This document shows, piece after piece, positions 11,497 through 20,137 of a stretch of DNA of 64,000 nt (position 1 is its first letter; every line of letters begins with the position of its first letter). Both the position numbers and the translations under genes were made by a program. This DNA is from Liolophura sinensis (taxonomy: Eukaryota; Mollusca; Polyplacophora; Chitonida; Chitonidae), in assembly GCF_032854445.1 (NCBI RefSeq), contig NC_088299.1:12701608-12765607 (forward strand), written 5' to 3'. A model generated the notes under the pieces. It was not told where the DNA came from. It saw only the letters and a program-made list of their open reading frames with translations, and searched no databases.

Positions 11497-12768
11497 GCCA
11501 TACTCTCCCGGTTTTGCACCAAACCAGTAACACCGACATTTGAACAACACAACGAGATTTAGTCGAGATTTAGTCGAGATCAGGGCACCAACGCGACAAA
11601 CTGATGAGATTGCAACGAAACTTAACAATATTCAGTCGAGAATGTCGTGCAAATCTCGCTCCCTCGTCTGAATCTCCTGTTGTCGACTGAATCTCCCATC
11701 CTCGTTCAATTCTCGAGTCCGCGTTCAATTCTCGACCACATCTCGACCTGATCTCGCGATGTGCAGTGAGTCGAGATTTAATCTCGCTTGTTTTCTTAAT
11801 CTCGTCTGAATGTTGCCGCCTCTGTATGAGTAACATTCTGGTCAAACTTAATTTATCAGAAATGGCGACATTTGATCGATAACGCGATATGTGGCGAGAT
11901 TTGGCCGACAACCCGACATTCCAGCGAGATCCAGACGACATTCAGTCGAGAACGCGACATTTTAACAGTGTCGCTCTGTCGTCAGAAGTGCGCGCAATTC
12001 AGTATAAAATCTCGCTCTGTAGTTTGAATGGCGCTCGAATCTCGACTAAATCTCAAGTTGTCGGCTGAATATCGTCTGAATCTCGCACTTTCGACCAAAT
12101 CTCCCCTTCCGATAAACTCTCCCTGATGCATTGTGGGAGCTAATGACATGGCTGTTGCGAAGGGTGCGGTGCCGGTGTCCTTATGTCTGTATTAGTATGT
12201 TAAATCACTGCAGAGAAGTGGCATGGCATAGGGCCAATTAACGTACCAAGAGTAAACAGGGATGGGGCTATCGGCACTGCATCCTTCGCAACAGCCATGT
12301 CATAACCTCCCACAGTGCATCAGAGAGAGTTTACCGGAAGGCTAGGTTTGGTCGACAGTGCAAGGTTCAGGCGACAACGTGAGATTCAGATGACGTCCAT
12401 TGGAGAACGCGAGGTTTAGTCGAGATTGGAACGCCATTCGAACGACAGAGCGACACTGTTAAAATGTCGCGTTCTCGACTGAATGTCGTCTAAATTCTCG
12501 TCGAAATTTCGCGGTGTCGACCAAATCTCGCCCAAACATCGCGTTGTCGACCAAATGTCCCCCTTCTTGATTAATTAAGTTTGACCATAATGGGACTCAT
12601 TTTACGACGTTACGCGATTTGCACGACATTCTCGACAGAATATCGTTGGAGTTTAGTTGCAATCTCGTCAGAATGTCGCGTTGGAGCCTTAATCTCGACT
12701 AAATCTCGCTGTGTTGTTCAAATGTCGGTGTTACTGGTTTGGTGCAAAACCGGGAGAGACAGTATGGC
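11497..12768. mobile_element. Foldback-like palindromic element with long inverted arms
   Basis: The left arm (11497-12180) and right arm (12262-12768) are inverted copies around a spacer of about 80 bases. The outer ends share 'ctcccggttttgcaccaaac' on the left with its reverse complement at about 12734-12753. The inner ends share 'gacatggctgttgcgaagg' with its complement near 12280-12300. The arms are rich in short 'tctcgactaaatctcg' and 'gtcgagaacgcgacat' themes. The left arm contains roughly 180 extra bases (about 11650-11830) absent from the right. Minus- and plus-strand ORFs within (up to 123 codons) are not transposase-like. This fits a non-autonomous foldback transposon; the target duplication was not resolved. 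Confidence 0.72.
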
Positions 12769-13780
12769 TGCATACATAAAATGCCGAAGATGTTGTATTA
12801 TGGGATACTTCAGATATCAGTTGTTTTTTTGGGCAATGGTGATCGGCTGATCTCCTCTGCTCGGCAACATGTAACTATAAAGCAAAGAATCTGTGTATAC
12901 ATGTCTGTCGTTCGTGTTTCTCCACAACAGTTCATCCGATCGACTTCACATTTACCGATTATCAGGTCCATCGATGTCTTTTGCTTTCACATGGGTAACT
13001 TGCCTTGCTGCTGAATGAATACTATGCGAAAAAGAGTCATGTCTTTTGACCCACGTATCGGATATGAACTCTTTTCAACCTGTATTAGCTCACAAAACGC
13101 TAACAAATCAGCCTTGTTTCTAACAGTGTTGCAAAAGTTTTTAATCCTTTTGGACTTAGACTTCTACTGTTTATTCTTTTTGTTTAGCCCAGAGTGAAAA
13201 AAGAAAAAGAAGAAAAAAAACCCCGACACATGGTTTCTTTATCTTGCAAACAGTTTTCGCCAACCATCTCTACAACTAAATACATACTCATGAGTGCAGT
13301 GCCGCTCATTTTACGTGAGGAAAACTGCTCTAACCCACTCTACTTGATTACAAGGTCCTTCAGGCGTTTGCGCAAACAGCTTGAAGTTTGCATAGTGTGT
13401 AAAGAAACAAAAACGTTGAATGCTAAAACAAAAGAATGCGCGCAGAACCTGTATTTGCAGTAACACAGGTAACACGTATTGAAACATGTGCCTAAAAGAT
13501 GTAGTTTTTGGTGTCACTTTTTACGCAGAACATACAATGTCTTTGAAAACGTACAAGGGCAAAAATAAAATATCATTATATGAGCCAAAGAGGGATAAAC
13601 CTTCAAATGAACCATATAGAGAATATTCGTTAGAAGGCATGAATGAACGATTCTAGCTTCACGCCATATCGGAGCAAAGTAAAACTAATACCAATTTGTA
13701 TATGTACCATACATGAACCTTATACACTGCGACATTTCCAAATCTTTTTGGGAGCCTCCATGATCGAGGTGGCTAGCGTG
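12769..13780. other. Unassigned sequence
   Basis: Four overlapping short ORFs lie here (60-91 codons), without recognised motifs. A purine-rich stretch (about 13195-13220) is low complexity. Confidence 0.4.
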
Positions 13781-13784
13781 CCAG

Positions 13785-14075
13785 CGTGGCCCACTAACTC
13801 AGCCTCTCCAATGCGATAAGCGACTCCTTTGTATGTGGCACGCGAATTGAAGGTTAATCCCGTACATTGCCCCCTTCTCTCTGTTATCAATGGCCTTGGC
13901 CTTATACTCGCTAAACACCACTTGTCTTCAAACATTACTGTGTCAAAGTTTGTATTTTACGCGAGGGGAACATCATCAGTAACTTACCTCGGGGACTTTG
14001 GTTTCCTCCACCCATAAAATACGTGTGAAAAATTCTTGATTGCATATGGCACTAAACAGCAATCAATCAATTAAC
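13785..14075 (+). repeat. Possible decayed SINE related to family A
   Basis: The end of this stretch shows the tail logic of SINE A: 'ggtttcctccacccataaaa', 'aaaaattcttgattgcatat', 'ggcactaaacagcaatcaat'. The upstream part has 'taagcgactcctttg' and 'gaaggttaatcccgt', which may be a worn tRNA-like head. Similarity is partial. Confidence 0.4.
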
Positions 14076-14690
14076 CAGTCATCATTAAAACATTCCTAAT
14101 AATAATTCTTTTATTAATTTATTAAACTCTTTCATAATGTCATACTGAAAAAGGTATGCAGTGTCCGAGAATCCGGAAATATAACATCCCCATCGGATTT
14201 GAACTATTCTAGTCAGACGCCAAAGAAACATTAGTTTGCATAGGAATTACTGAGAAAGAGAGAAACTTTAATTGCAATGGGCAATAGCCCTATAATTTAG
14301 AATCCGACTATACGCAGGGGAGATCTGCTTTTCTTGGCAATATTTCCTAAAAAAGGGGATCCATAGCACGTAGTCACGTGGGGAAACTGGATCTGCGGTG
14401 TAGTCTTTAGAATTGTAGCTCGTGGAAATCCCCCACTTTATCTCAGTTTGTAGAGCACTGAATTTCGAGTGAAGAGATTTGAGTTAAAATTCCATGCAGT
14501 GTGATCCACAGAGTAAAGGTTTTTATCATTCCATCTTAGTTACGGTCGTTTCGATGTTGTCAATGCGACTTTCGCCAATGAATCAAAATGGGGTGCACAA
14601 TGGAGCCCACGTGAAAATGCAGTTGAACTCCATATCATTTACTATCATACATCATATAACCCGGTAAAAGCCCAAGTATACATAAATTCA
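14076..14690. other. Unassigned sequence
   Basis: No ORF above 60 codons and no repeat recognised. Confidence 0.4.
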
Positions 14691-14694
14691 TGCC

Positions 14695-14946
14695 ATCCGA
14701 CTGAGTGGTTGGCGTGATGGAGGCGCACAGTCTCTCCGGAACCTCTCACCATTGCTGTAGCTGTGAGTTCAAGTCCAACTCATGCTGACTTACTTTCCGG
14801 TCTAACATTAGAGGGTTTTCCAGCAACTTGCGGATGGTCAGTATATCTGGGGCTCTGTCCCGTTTCCTTCCACCGCAAAGCGTCGTATGAGGGGAATATT
14901 CTTGAGATCGGCTCAAAACACCAATGAAATAAATAAAAAAATAAAA
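14695..14946 (+). mobile_element. SINE A, near full-length copy
   Basis: The head 'gactgagtggttggcgtgat' is followed by 'gctgtgagttcaagtccaac' (B-box-like), 'ttccagcaacttgcggatgg', 'cccgtttccttccaccgc' and a tail 'aataaataaaaaaataaaac'. The TA microsatellite begins about 80 bases downstream. Confidence 0.85.
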
Positions 14947-15025
14947 CGAATCATGCTTGTATCTAAATTTAATAATTCTACATCTTTTCGTTTCAAGATG
15001 ATTTTAAATATGCGTTTATGCCAGG

Positions 15026-15156
<131 letters not shown>

Positions 15157-15325
15157 AAAGGGGTGTTACTTTACAGTAGAGTGATCCATCATACTTCAAA
15201 AATGAAGGTACGGAAGACCGGAGAAGCGGAAAACATAAATTTATTTTCATGTGTATTTAATAAAGAGATTGACACTACACCTAAGAATGTTTCAGTTACA
15301 TGAAGGCAGTCAGTTTCATGGTTGA

Positions 15326-15465
15326 AGGAACCGTGGTGCCTGGAATAAACCACCGATCTTGGCAACTATACCTGACATACCTTCTAGCGAGAGCTGGATT
15401 CGAACATGCAACCTCTTTGGTCAGGAGCCTAATAACCACATTGAGCTAGTGCTTCAACCATCGCT
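15326..15465 (-). mobile_element. tRNA-derived SINE head fragment
   Basis: On the minus strand an A-box-like 'tagctcaatgtggttattag' is followed about 30 bases later by a B-box-like 'gcatgttcgaatccagc', the spacing expected for a tRNA-derived Pol III promoter. The 3' part (plus-strand 'taaaccaccgatcttggcaa') resembles 'gtaaaccaccgacatttggc' at 42615, which suggests a shared family. A 5'-end tRNA fold is incomplete. Confidence 0.6.
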
Positions 15466-16225
15466 ACCAGAGGGGCTCATGGGCAATAACCTGAACCTTC
15501 CCTACCCAAGGCTGGTATTGGAACCGCACCCTTAGTTAGGTTTCGGGCACCTTATGCATGCCCAATTCCACATCTGGCAGCGATCGAGATTTGAGTGGCT
15601 TTATCGCAATATTTCGGGCCTATAAAATATGATGCTAAAGTGCACAATGTAAAAAATGCCACCAAAAAATAAGGAACTAATTTAGTGATAGCCCAAAAGA
15701 GACAAAAAAGGCAAAGGACCGTTAAGTACGGTTCTTACAGAGGCAGCTATCTTTCAGCTTGGCAGACGTTTCCACGAGCAGCGTTAATTAAAGATGAAGC
15801 CGAGACAAGATAATAACTTGATTTGAGCGAGTCCTTTCTCCAGTTTCTTTTGTTCTATCTTGGCTGCTTCATGTTTGCTAAAGAAGTACAATTGTTGGCA
15901 GTGAACGGCATATAACTATTGATTTTGATCATCGATAATTTATACCCATTCTCAGCCATTATACCTCCGTGTCACAGCACTCTGTTCGTGGAAATTCACT
16001 GTTCCAGTGCAATTCGAAGCTATTAAGTATGGTGACTGACTGAAACTTGTTGCCTTGAAGTTAACAACTATATGTTAGAACATGTACGTTCTCCCAAAGA
16101 AGATAATTACTTTGATATTTAGATGATAGCGCATGTTTCATAATTTGGTGGATAGACTGCATCTACTAATGGATCGAAAACATTTTCTTTATGTCTGGCA
16201 TGCGTGTAAAACCCATATAAAAAGA
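15466..16225. other. Unassigned sequence upstream of the Penelope relic
   Basis: No readable reverse transcriptase frame or repeat was recognised, so the retroelement downstream appears 5'-truncated or too decayed here to see. Confidence 0.35.
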
Positions 16226-16229
16226 GAAA

Positions 16230-16740
16230 TTGATGTCTACTGAACTCAAGAAGCATGCTTTGAAGAAGTTAGTTAAGTACACCTTTATGAAAACTCCCTT
16301 CTCTTGCAATGGTGACCTGTATCAACAGATTGACACAATGTCTATGGGGTCGTCTCTGGGTCTTGTATTGATCAACATAATTATGATTGAAGTAGAAAAG
16401 GCGATCCTAAACAAGTCAGTAGAGAATGTCATCATCAAATCTTATATGCGATATGTGCACGACACACTGGTCTTAGTGAAACCACAGAACTTTGACCAAA
16501 TACAGCAATAACTGAACTGAGTTTTACTAGAGAAGAATTCATTGACATTAACAGTGATCATTTCCTGGATGTACACACTGAAAACAACTTCACGTCAGTC
16601 TTTCGGAAGTCATCTCATTCTGGACAATATGTTCATTGTGAAGTACCGAACCCTGGTACAGACAAACTGCATGGGTCAAATCCGTTGTGTGCAGAGGCTA
16701 AAGAATGTATTCAGATGGAGTCATGCTTAAGAATGAGCTA
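16230..16740 (+). pseudogene. Penelope-like reverse transcriptase fragment, broken
   Basis: The first frame (16230-16511, 93 codons) contains FSCNGDLYQQID then MSMGSSLGLVLINIIM, corresponding to the family's 'G-x-YxQ ... GxxMGSPLSPxxANxxM' block. It also has MRYVHDTLVLV, which aligns with the catalytic YVDD box; here the first aspartate is replaced by histidine. A stop and frame change near 16509-16525 separate this from the second frame, which reads FTREEF, then HFLDVHTENNFTSVFRKSSH and SGQYVH, matching the 'FLDV ... TSVYRKPTHTGQYL' segment known in Penelope-like proteins. The family resemblance is from memory of conserved motifs; the substitution and frameshift are seen directly. The element cannot encode an active enzyme. 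Confidence 0.78.
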
Positions 16741-16865
16741 GCAATGATTAAACATTTCACGGCTTGGAATAGCTATACAAGATCCACACAGCTGACTCCA
16801 AGACAACAACCACAGAACCAATGTGCGGACACCTAAAGTCTGGATGAACCTACATCATTACAGTG

Positions 16866-16877
16866 GAAAACAATGAG
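16866..16877. repeat. Left target-site duplication of nested SINE B
   Basis: 'gaaaacaatgag' at 16866-16877 is repeated exactly at 17180-17191, flanking the minus-strand SINE B. The last base or two may belong to the SINE's GAGT repeat. Confidence 0.85.
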
Positions 16878-17179
16878 TGAGTGAGTGAGTGCTTGGGGTT
16901 TAACGTCGTACTTAGCAATTTTTCAGTCATATGACGACGAAGGAATCCTTAGAGTGCATGTAATGTGCCTCTTTGGAGCAGAACGGATTCCCACCGCTCT
17001 TTCTGAGACGACTTACCGAAGGCAAGTAAGCCGCTCCGCCCGAGCCCTTATACAGATACAGGGCAACCAGTCGTTGTACGATGCCCTTCATGCTGAACGC
17101 CAAGCGAGGAATTTACAACTTCCCCTTTTAAGGTCTTAGGTGTGACTCGACCACAGGATTGACCCTGGATCTACCGCTC
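16878..17179 (-). mobile_element. SINE B copy inserted in the Penelope relic
   Basis: In minus orientation the element starts at the right with a worn tRNA-like head (plus-strand 'ggattgaccctggatctacc') and ends at the left with the (GAGT)n tail. The body has 'gcttggggtttaacgtcgta', 'ttcagtcatatgacgacgaa' and 'atgctgaacgccaagcgagg', matching copies at 46774 and 49795. Exact 12-bp duplications at both ends show it moved by retrotransposition after the host element had inserted. The 84-codon plus ORF over it is a shadow. Confidence 0.92.
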
Positions 17180-17191
17180 GAAAACAATGAG
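17180..17191. repeat. Right target-site duplication of nested SINE B
   Basis: Second copy of 'gaaaacaatgag'; removing 16878-17191 rejoins the retroelement sequence. Confidence 0.85.
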
Positions 17192-17816
17192 AAGCCCTTG
17201 CCAAGAAATTTGCTAAAGGACTGAAAAGAAAACCAGTAACTTTAATTGTCCAGTGGCAAAAAATCAAGGTTAATTTCTTCACCAACCCCAAGAACCACAC
17301 TCCAAAGAACATATCGTAGTCTTAAGGAACATAAAGCTGCTAACAATCACAGTGAAATATTTAATAAATGTAAATTTCTGCAGCCGGATTACCTGATATA
17401 CTAAAGCTCCCAGATAATATACATAACAACAACGCAACTGAAATGTGTGAATATATTTTAGCCAACACATCAGTTCATAACCCAGCATGCTACTGGTCTA
17501 TTTTCTTATCTAGGGAAGAATTGGCTATTCGCATATGTAATCATGGCCTTAAAGCCCGTAAAGAAATGATACTGTCCCCTTTATGACACTAATGCTGTTT
17601 TTCTGAATTTACGTTGTAAGTTGATTTAGTATTTAAACTGTATTTTGTCACTTTCATAATATATGTTTTTCACAATTTTCTGGATGTTATATTTTCTTGC
17701 TGTTCTATTCTCCTTTATCTATATTTGATGTTAATTTAACACTTAGTCTGCATTTTGTGGCTTCGTCTCAATACCTGTATGTATATCTGTAGGGTTCACC
17801 ACGAAATTTAGTTATG

Positions 17817-17859
17817 CTGATGATGGCAAAATAAAGCGCCGAAATATTGAGTCAATATG
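17817..17859 (+). ncRNA. Degenerate hammerhead-ribozyme-like motif
   Basis: CTGATGA (17817-17823) is followed by a short GGC/GCC stem (17825-27 with 17838-40) and GAAA (17841-44). Next comes a perfect 6-bp hairpin (ATATTG 17844-49 with CAATAT 17853-58). Penelope-like elements are known to carry hammerheads in their terminal repeats, so position and order fit. Against activity: an extra T before stem II, G at the cleavage position (17859), and no visible stem I. Probably a decayed copy. Confidence 0.38.
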
Positions 17860-17865
17860 AGCCTG

Positions 17866-18890
17866 TCTGCATGTTTTACTTCCCTATATTTTTCATGTTA
17901 TAATCTTTTTTTCTAATACTCCATGGATGGATTTATAACTTTATCTTATTTCACTCCATGGAGTTACCATGGAGTTAACCACCATCTGTTACAAGCCAAA
18001 ATGGACAGTTTTGATCTCTTAAACATTGAACATCTAAACATGTACAACTGAGTGTGTGTTCTCAAAGACATCAGAACTTCGGTCGTGGGTGTCGCCGTGG
18101 GGATCATTAGGTATTACCTTGGAAATAATTTTGTCTTGAATCTTCATAATTGGTTTTACAATTTTACGATATTTCATTCCACCATCGTTTACACGACAAA
18201 ACCTACGGGCTTGCTAACTTTGCATATAGATATTAATACTATATACCATTAAAGGCATCCAAAAATTCAAAATCATTTCTGTTATATTGTATTATATTAT
18301 ACTTTTTGGCTTGTGGGGGTTTTCAATCCTTTAATGGGGACAAAGTTGAGGCCATACGTAAAATAAAATTTTCACCCAATATATTTATTGTTATTTGCAG
18401 CAATTTATATCACCTCGTTTACGTAGTAAAAGTCATATAGTTGGCAGCTTTACACGAACATATCAGATAACGCGTTAAGACAATCACGCAGTGTGAATTA
18501 TTAATCATTTGGTATGTTTTGGAACTGTAATTATTCAGTTTTAATGATCGTCTTATATTTTAAACAAAAAGAAGGTCTCATTCATAGCATATTGTTGTCG
18601 TGAATAGTTCACGATTAATCACGTCACCAAGACAAGTGCCGTGTGTTTGGGCATGTTTTAAAGGTTTAATCAAGTAAACTTGCATCTTTGTCAGGACTTC
18701 GCCTTCAGTCGACGAAGAGCGTTTGTCGGAAAAGGAACCAAGCATTTCAGGAGAAAAAATGAGAGGTGTTTTTTTGGTCGTTTCCATTTTCAAGATTATC
18801 GCAATTCTCAACCTGTTTTACAAAGATACAGCGGCAAAAGCAGTTAAGTATTGTTGTTACTAGATACCAGACCCTGGCTAATAATGACCC
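17866..18890. other. Unassigned sequence
   Basis: AT-rich, with short ORFs only. Partial palindromes such as 'ctccatggagttaccatgga' near 17954 are present but not linked to a family. Confidence 0.4.
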
Positions 18891-18894
18891 TGGG

Positions 18895-19015
18895 CCTTGC
18901 TGACTCAAATAGGTAAAGCGCTGGCTCACTGCGGATATCAGATCTTTGACAAGTGAGGTTGCGTGTTCGAATCTATCAATTGCTGCTTGGGATGCGGCTT
19001 TGAGGGGGGGTATAA
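18895..19015 (+). repeat. tRNA-like sequence, probable SINE head or tRNA pseudogene
   Basis: The region 'aataggtaaagcgctggctc' resembles an A box and 'ggttgcgtgttcgaatctat' a B box, spaced as in a tRNA gene. Stems are incomplete and there is no clear terminator, so a functional tRNA is unlikely. Confidence 0.45.
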
Positions 19016-19726
19016 CACGTTGAAGGGGTAGAAAAGTTTGAATGAGCATTCATACAAATTGTAGTTTACAAAAAGCGTAGTGACTGTTATTAAATAAACT
19101 TTGTGGACACAATCAGAATTAAGATATAACTCGGTTGAGGTTCATTCTCTGGCTGGAACAGAGATATGTATACTGTACATTTCTGACACTTTGCGCTCGG
19201 CTCTATATGAGAGCATTTATTAATATAAATGGTAAGAAAAAACGACATAAGCGCATAAAAAAGGCAGTTAGTGTTCAGTCTTTATGCACAAATTCAAACA
19301 TTTTGGATCAGTGGAACAATGAAACCAGTAAATAAACAAAAGAATTAATTCATAAAGAAAAAAGGGACGAAACAGGAAAAAATGAGAGAAAGATGTTTAT
19401 ACTGAACACTTCTGACATGGAGAGAAGTAAAGAGAAAAAGCTGGATTTGTGGCAGCCTATGGGAAAATACGCCCACTCCACAGGGCGCAGATCAAGTTCC
19501 TTGAGATTTTATGATAACCATAATTATTAACTTGTTAAAATTATTATTACTAGTATTTTTACAAGTAAAGATTAAACCCTGACTTTCTGTACGAACCTAA
19601 ATTGTAACGACAGGAAGCCATGGTTTTTACCATTATAAATTTCACTTTGCATATAGAGTCTTTTAGAGGGAACTAAGCCAGTATGAACTCGACAATTAAA
19701 ACCATGCGTTTGTTCAATAACTTCAG

Positions 19727-20137
19727 ATAACTTATGGTAAAGAACCAAATTCGTCCGGAGTGGTGAATTCCTTACTACCGCCTCCTTCAGTAGATGTAAA
19801 AGTGGAAAGTTTGTCTGAAAATGACAGTGGTGGATCTCATGAATGGATCATCTTCACCATAATAGACGATGTGGGTGCGCCGGTCAATATGATGGGGATG
19901 AAATTAGAGCAGGACCGAAGTCTGACGATTCCTCGGAATGTTTTATGTAGGCTGTTGAGAGAGGCCTTGCTGGATGACATCGTGCTCTTCGGCGATAACC
20001 ACTTCTTGATGCCGCCCCAGCGCCCTGCGGCTGACTTCATCAAGAACCAGGCGAGTGCAAAGAAACAAGCACCTGTTGTACAGATGAATCAGAATAAACC
20101 GCTCAGCACTTGGCTGATGGGATCGAAGACCCGATAA
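19727..20137 (+). CDS. Candidate 3'-terminal coding exon, conserved-looking unknown protein
   Basis: After a possible acceptor (ttcaataacttcag, ending 19726) an open frame runs 137 codons to TAA at 20135-20137, with no ATG needed, as expected for an internal or last exon. The peptide is non-repetitive with mixed hydrophobic and charged character. An acidic/serine-rich start (VKVESLSENDSGGSHEW) leads to a likely beta/alpha core (IIFTIIDDVGAP ... SLTIPRNVLCRLLREALLDD ... IVLFGDNHFLMPPQRPAADF) and a Lys/Gln-rich tail. Local codon use is more GC-rich than the flanks. I do not recognise the family. The polypyrimidine tract is weak, no other exon of this gene was found, and no polyadenylation signal is obvious soon after the stop. 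It is the most gene-like ORF in the window that is not from a mobile element. Confidence 0.5.
   Translation: MTYGKEPNSSGVVNSLLPPPSVDVKVESLSENDSGGSHEWIIFTIIDDVGAPVNMMGMKLEQDRSLTIPRNVLCRLLREALLDDIVLFGDNHFLMPPQRPAADFIKNQASAKKQAPVVQMNQNKPLSTWLMGSKTR

Larger units (their letters stand above)
16230..17865 (+). mobile_element. Penelope-like retroelement relic
   Basis: Reverse transcriptase motifs typical of Penelope-like elements occur in two frames (16230-16511 and 16524-16735). They are followed by about 800 bases of decayed C-terminal/3' sequence ending with a hammerhead-like motif at 17817-17859. A minus-strand SINE B copy interrupts it at 16878-17179. The N-terminal RT fingers are absent, consistent with the 5' truncation usual for these elements. 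A GIY-YIG endonuclease domain could not be read confidently. Confidence 0.72.

Noticed and set aside
11570-11941. 123-codon minus ORF as a transposase
   Set aside because: It is made of the palindrome's sub-repeats and lacks any catalytic motif.
18895-19015. Functional tRNA gene
   Set aside because: A and B boxes are present but acceptor and anticodon stems do not form convincingly and no T-run terminator follows.
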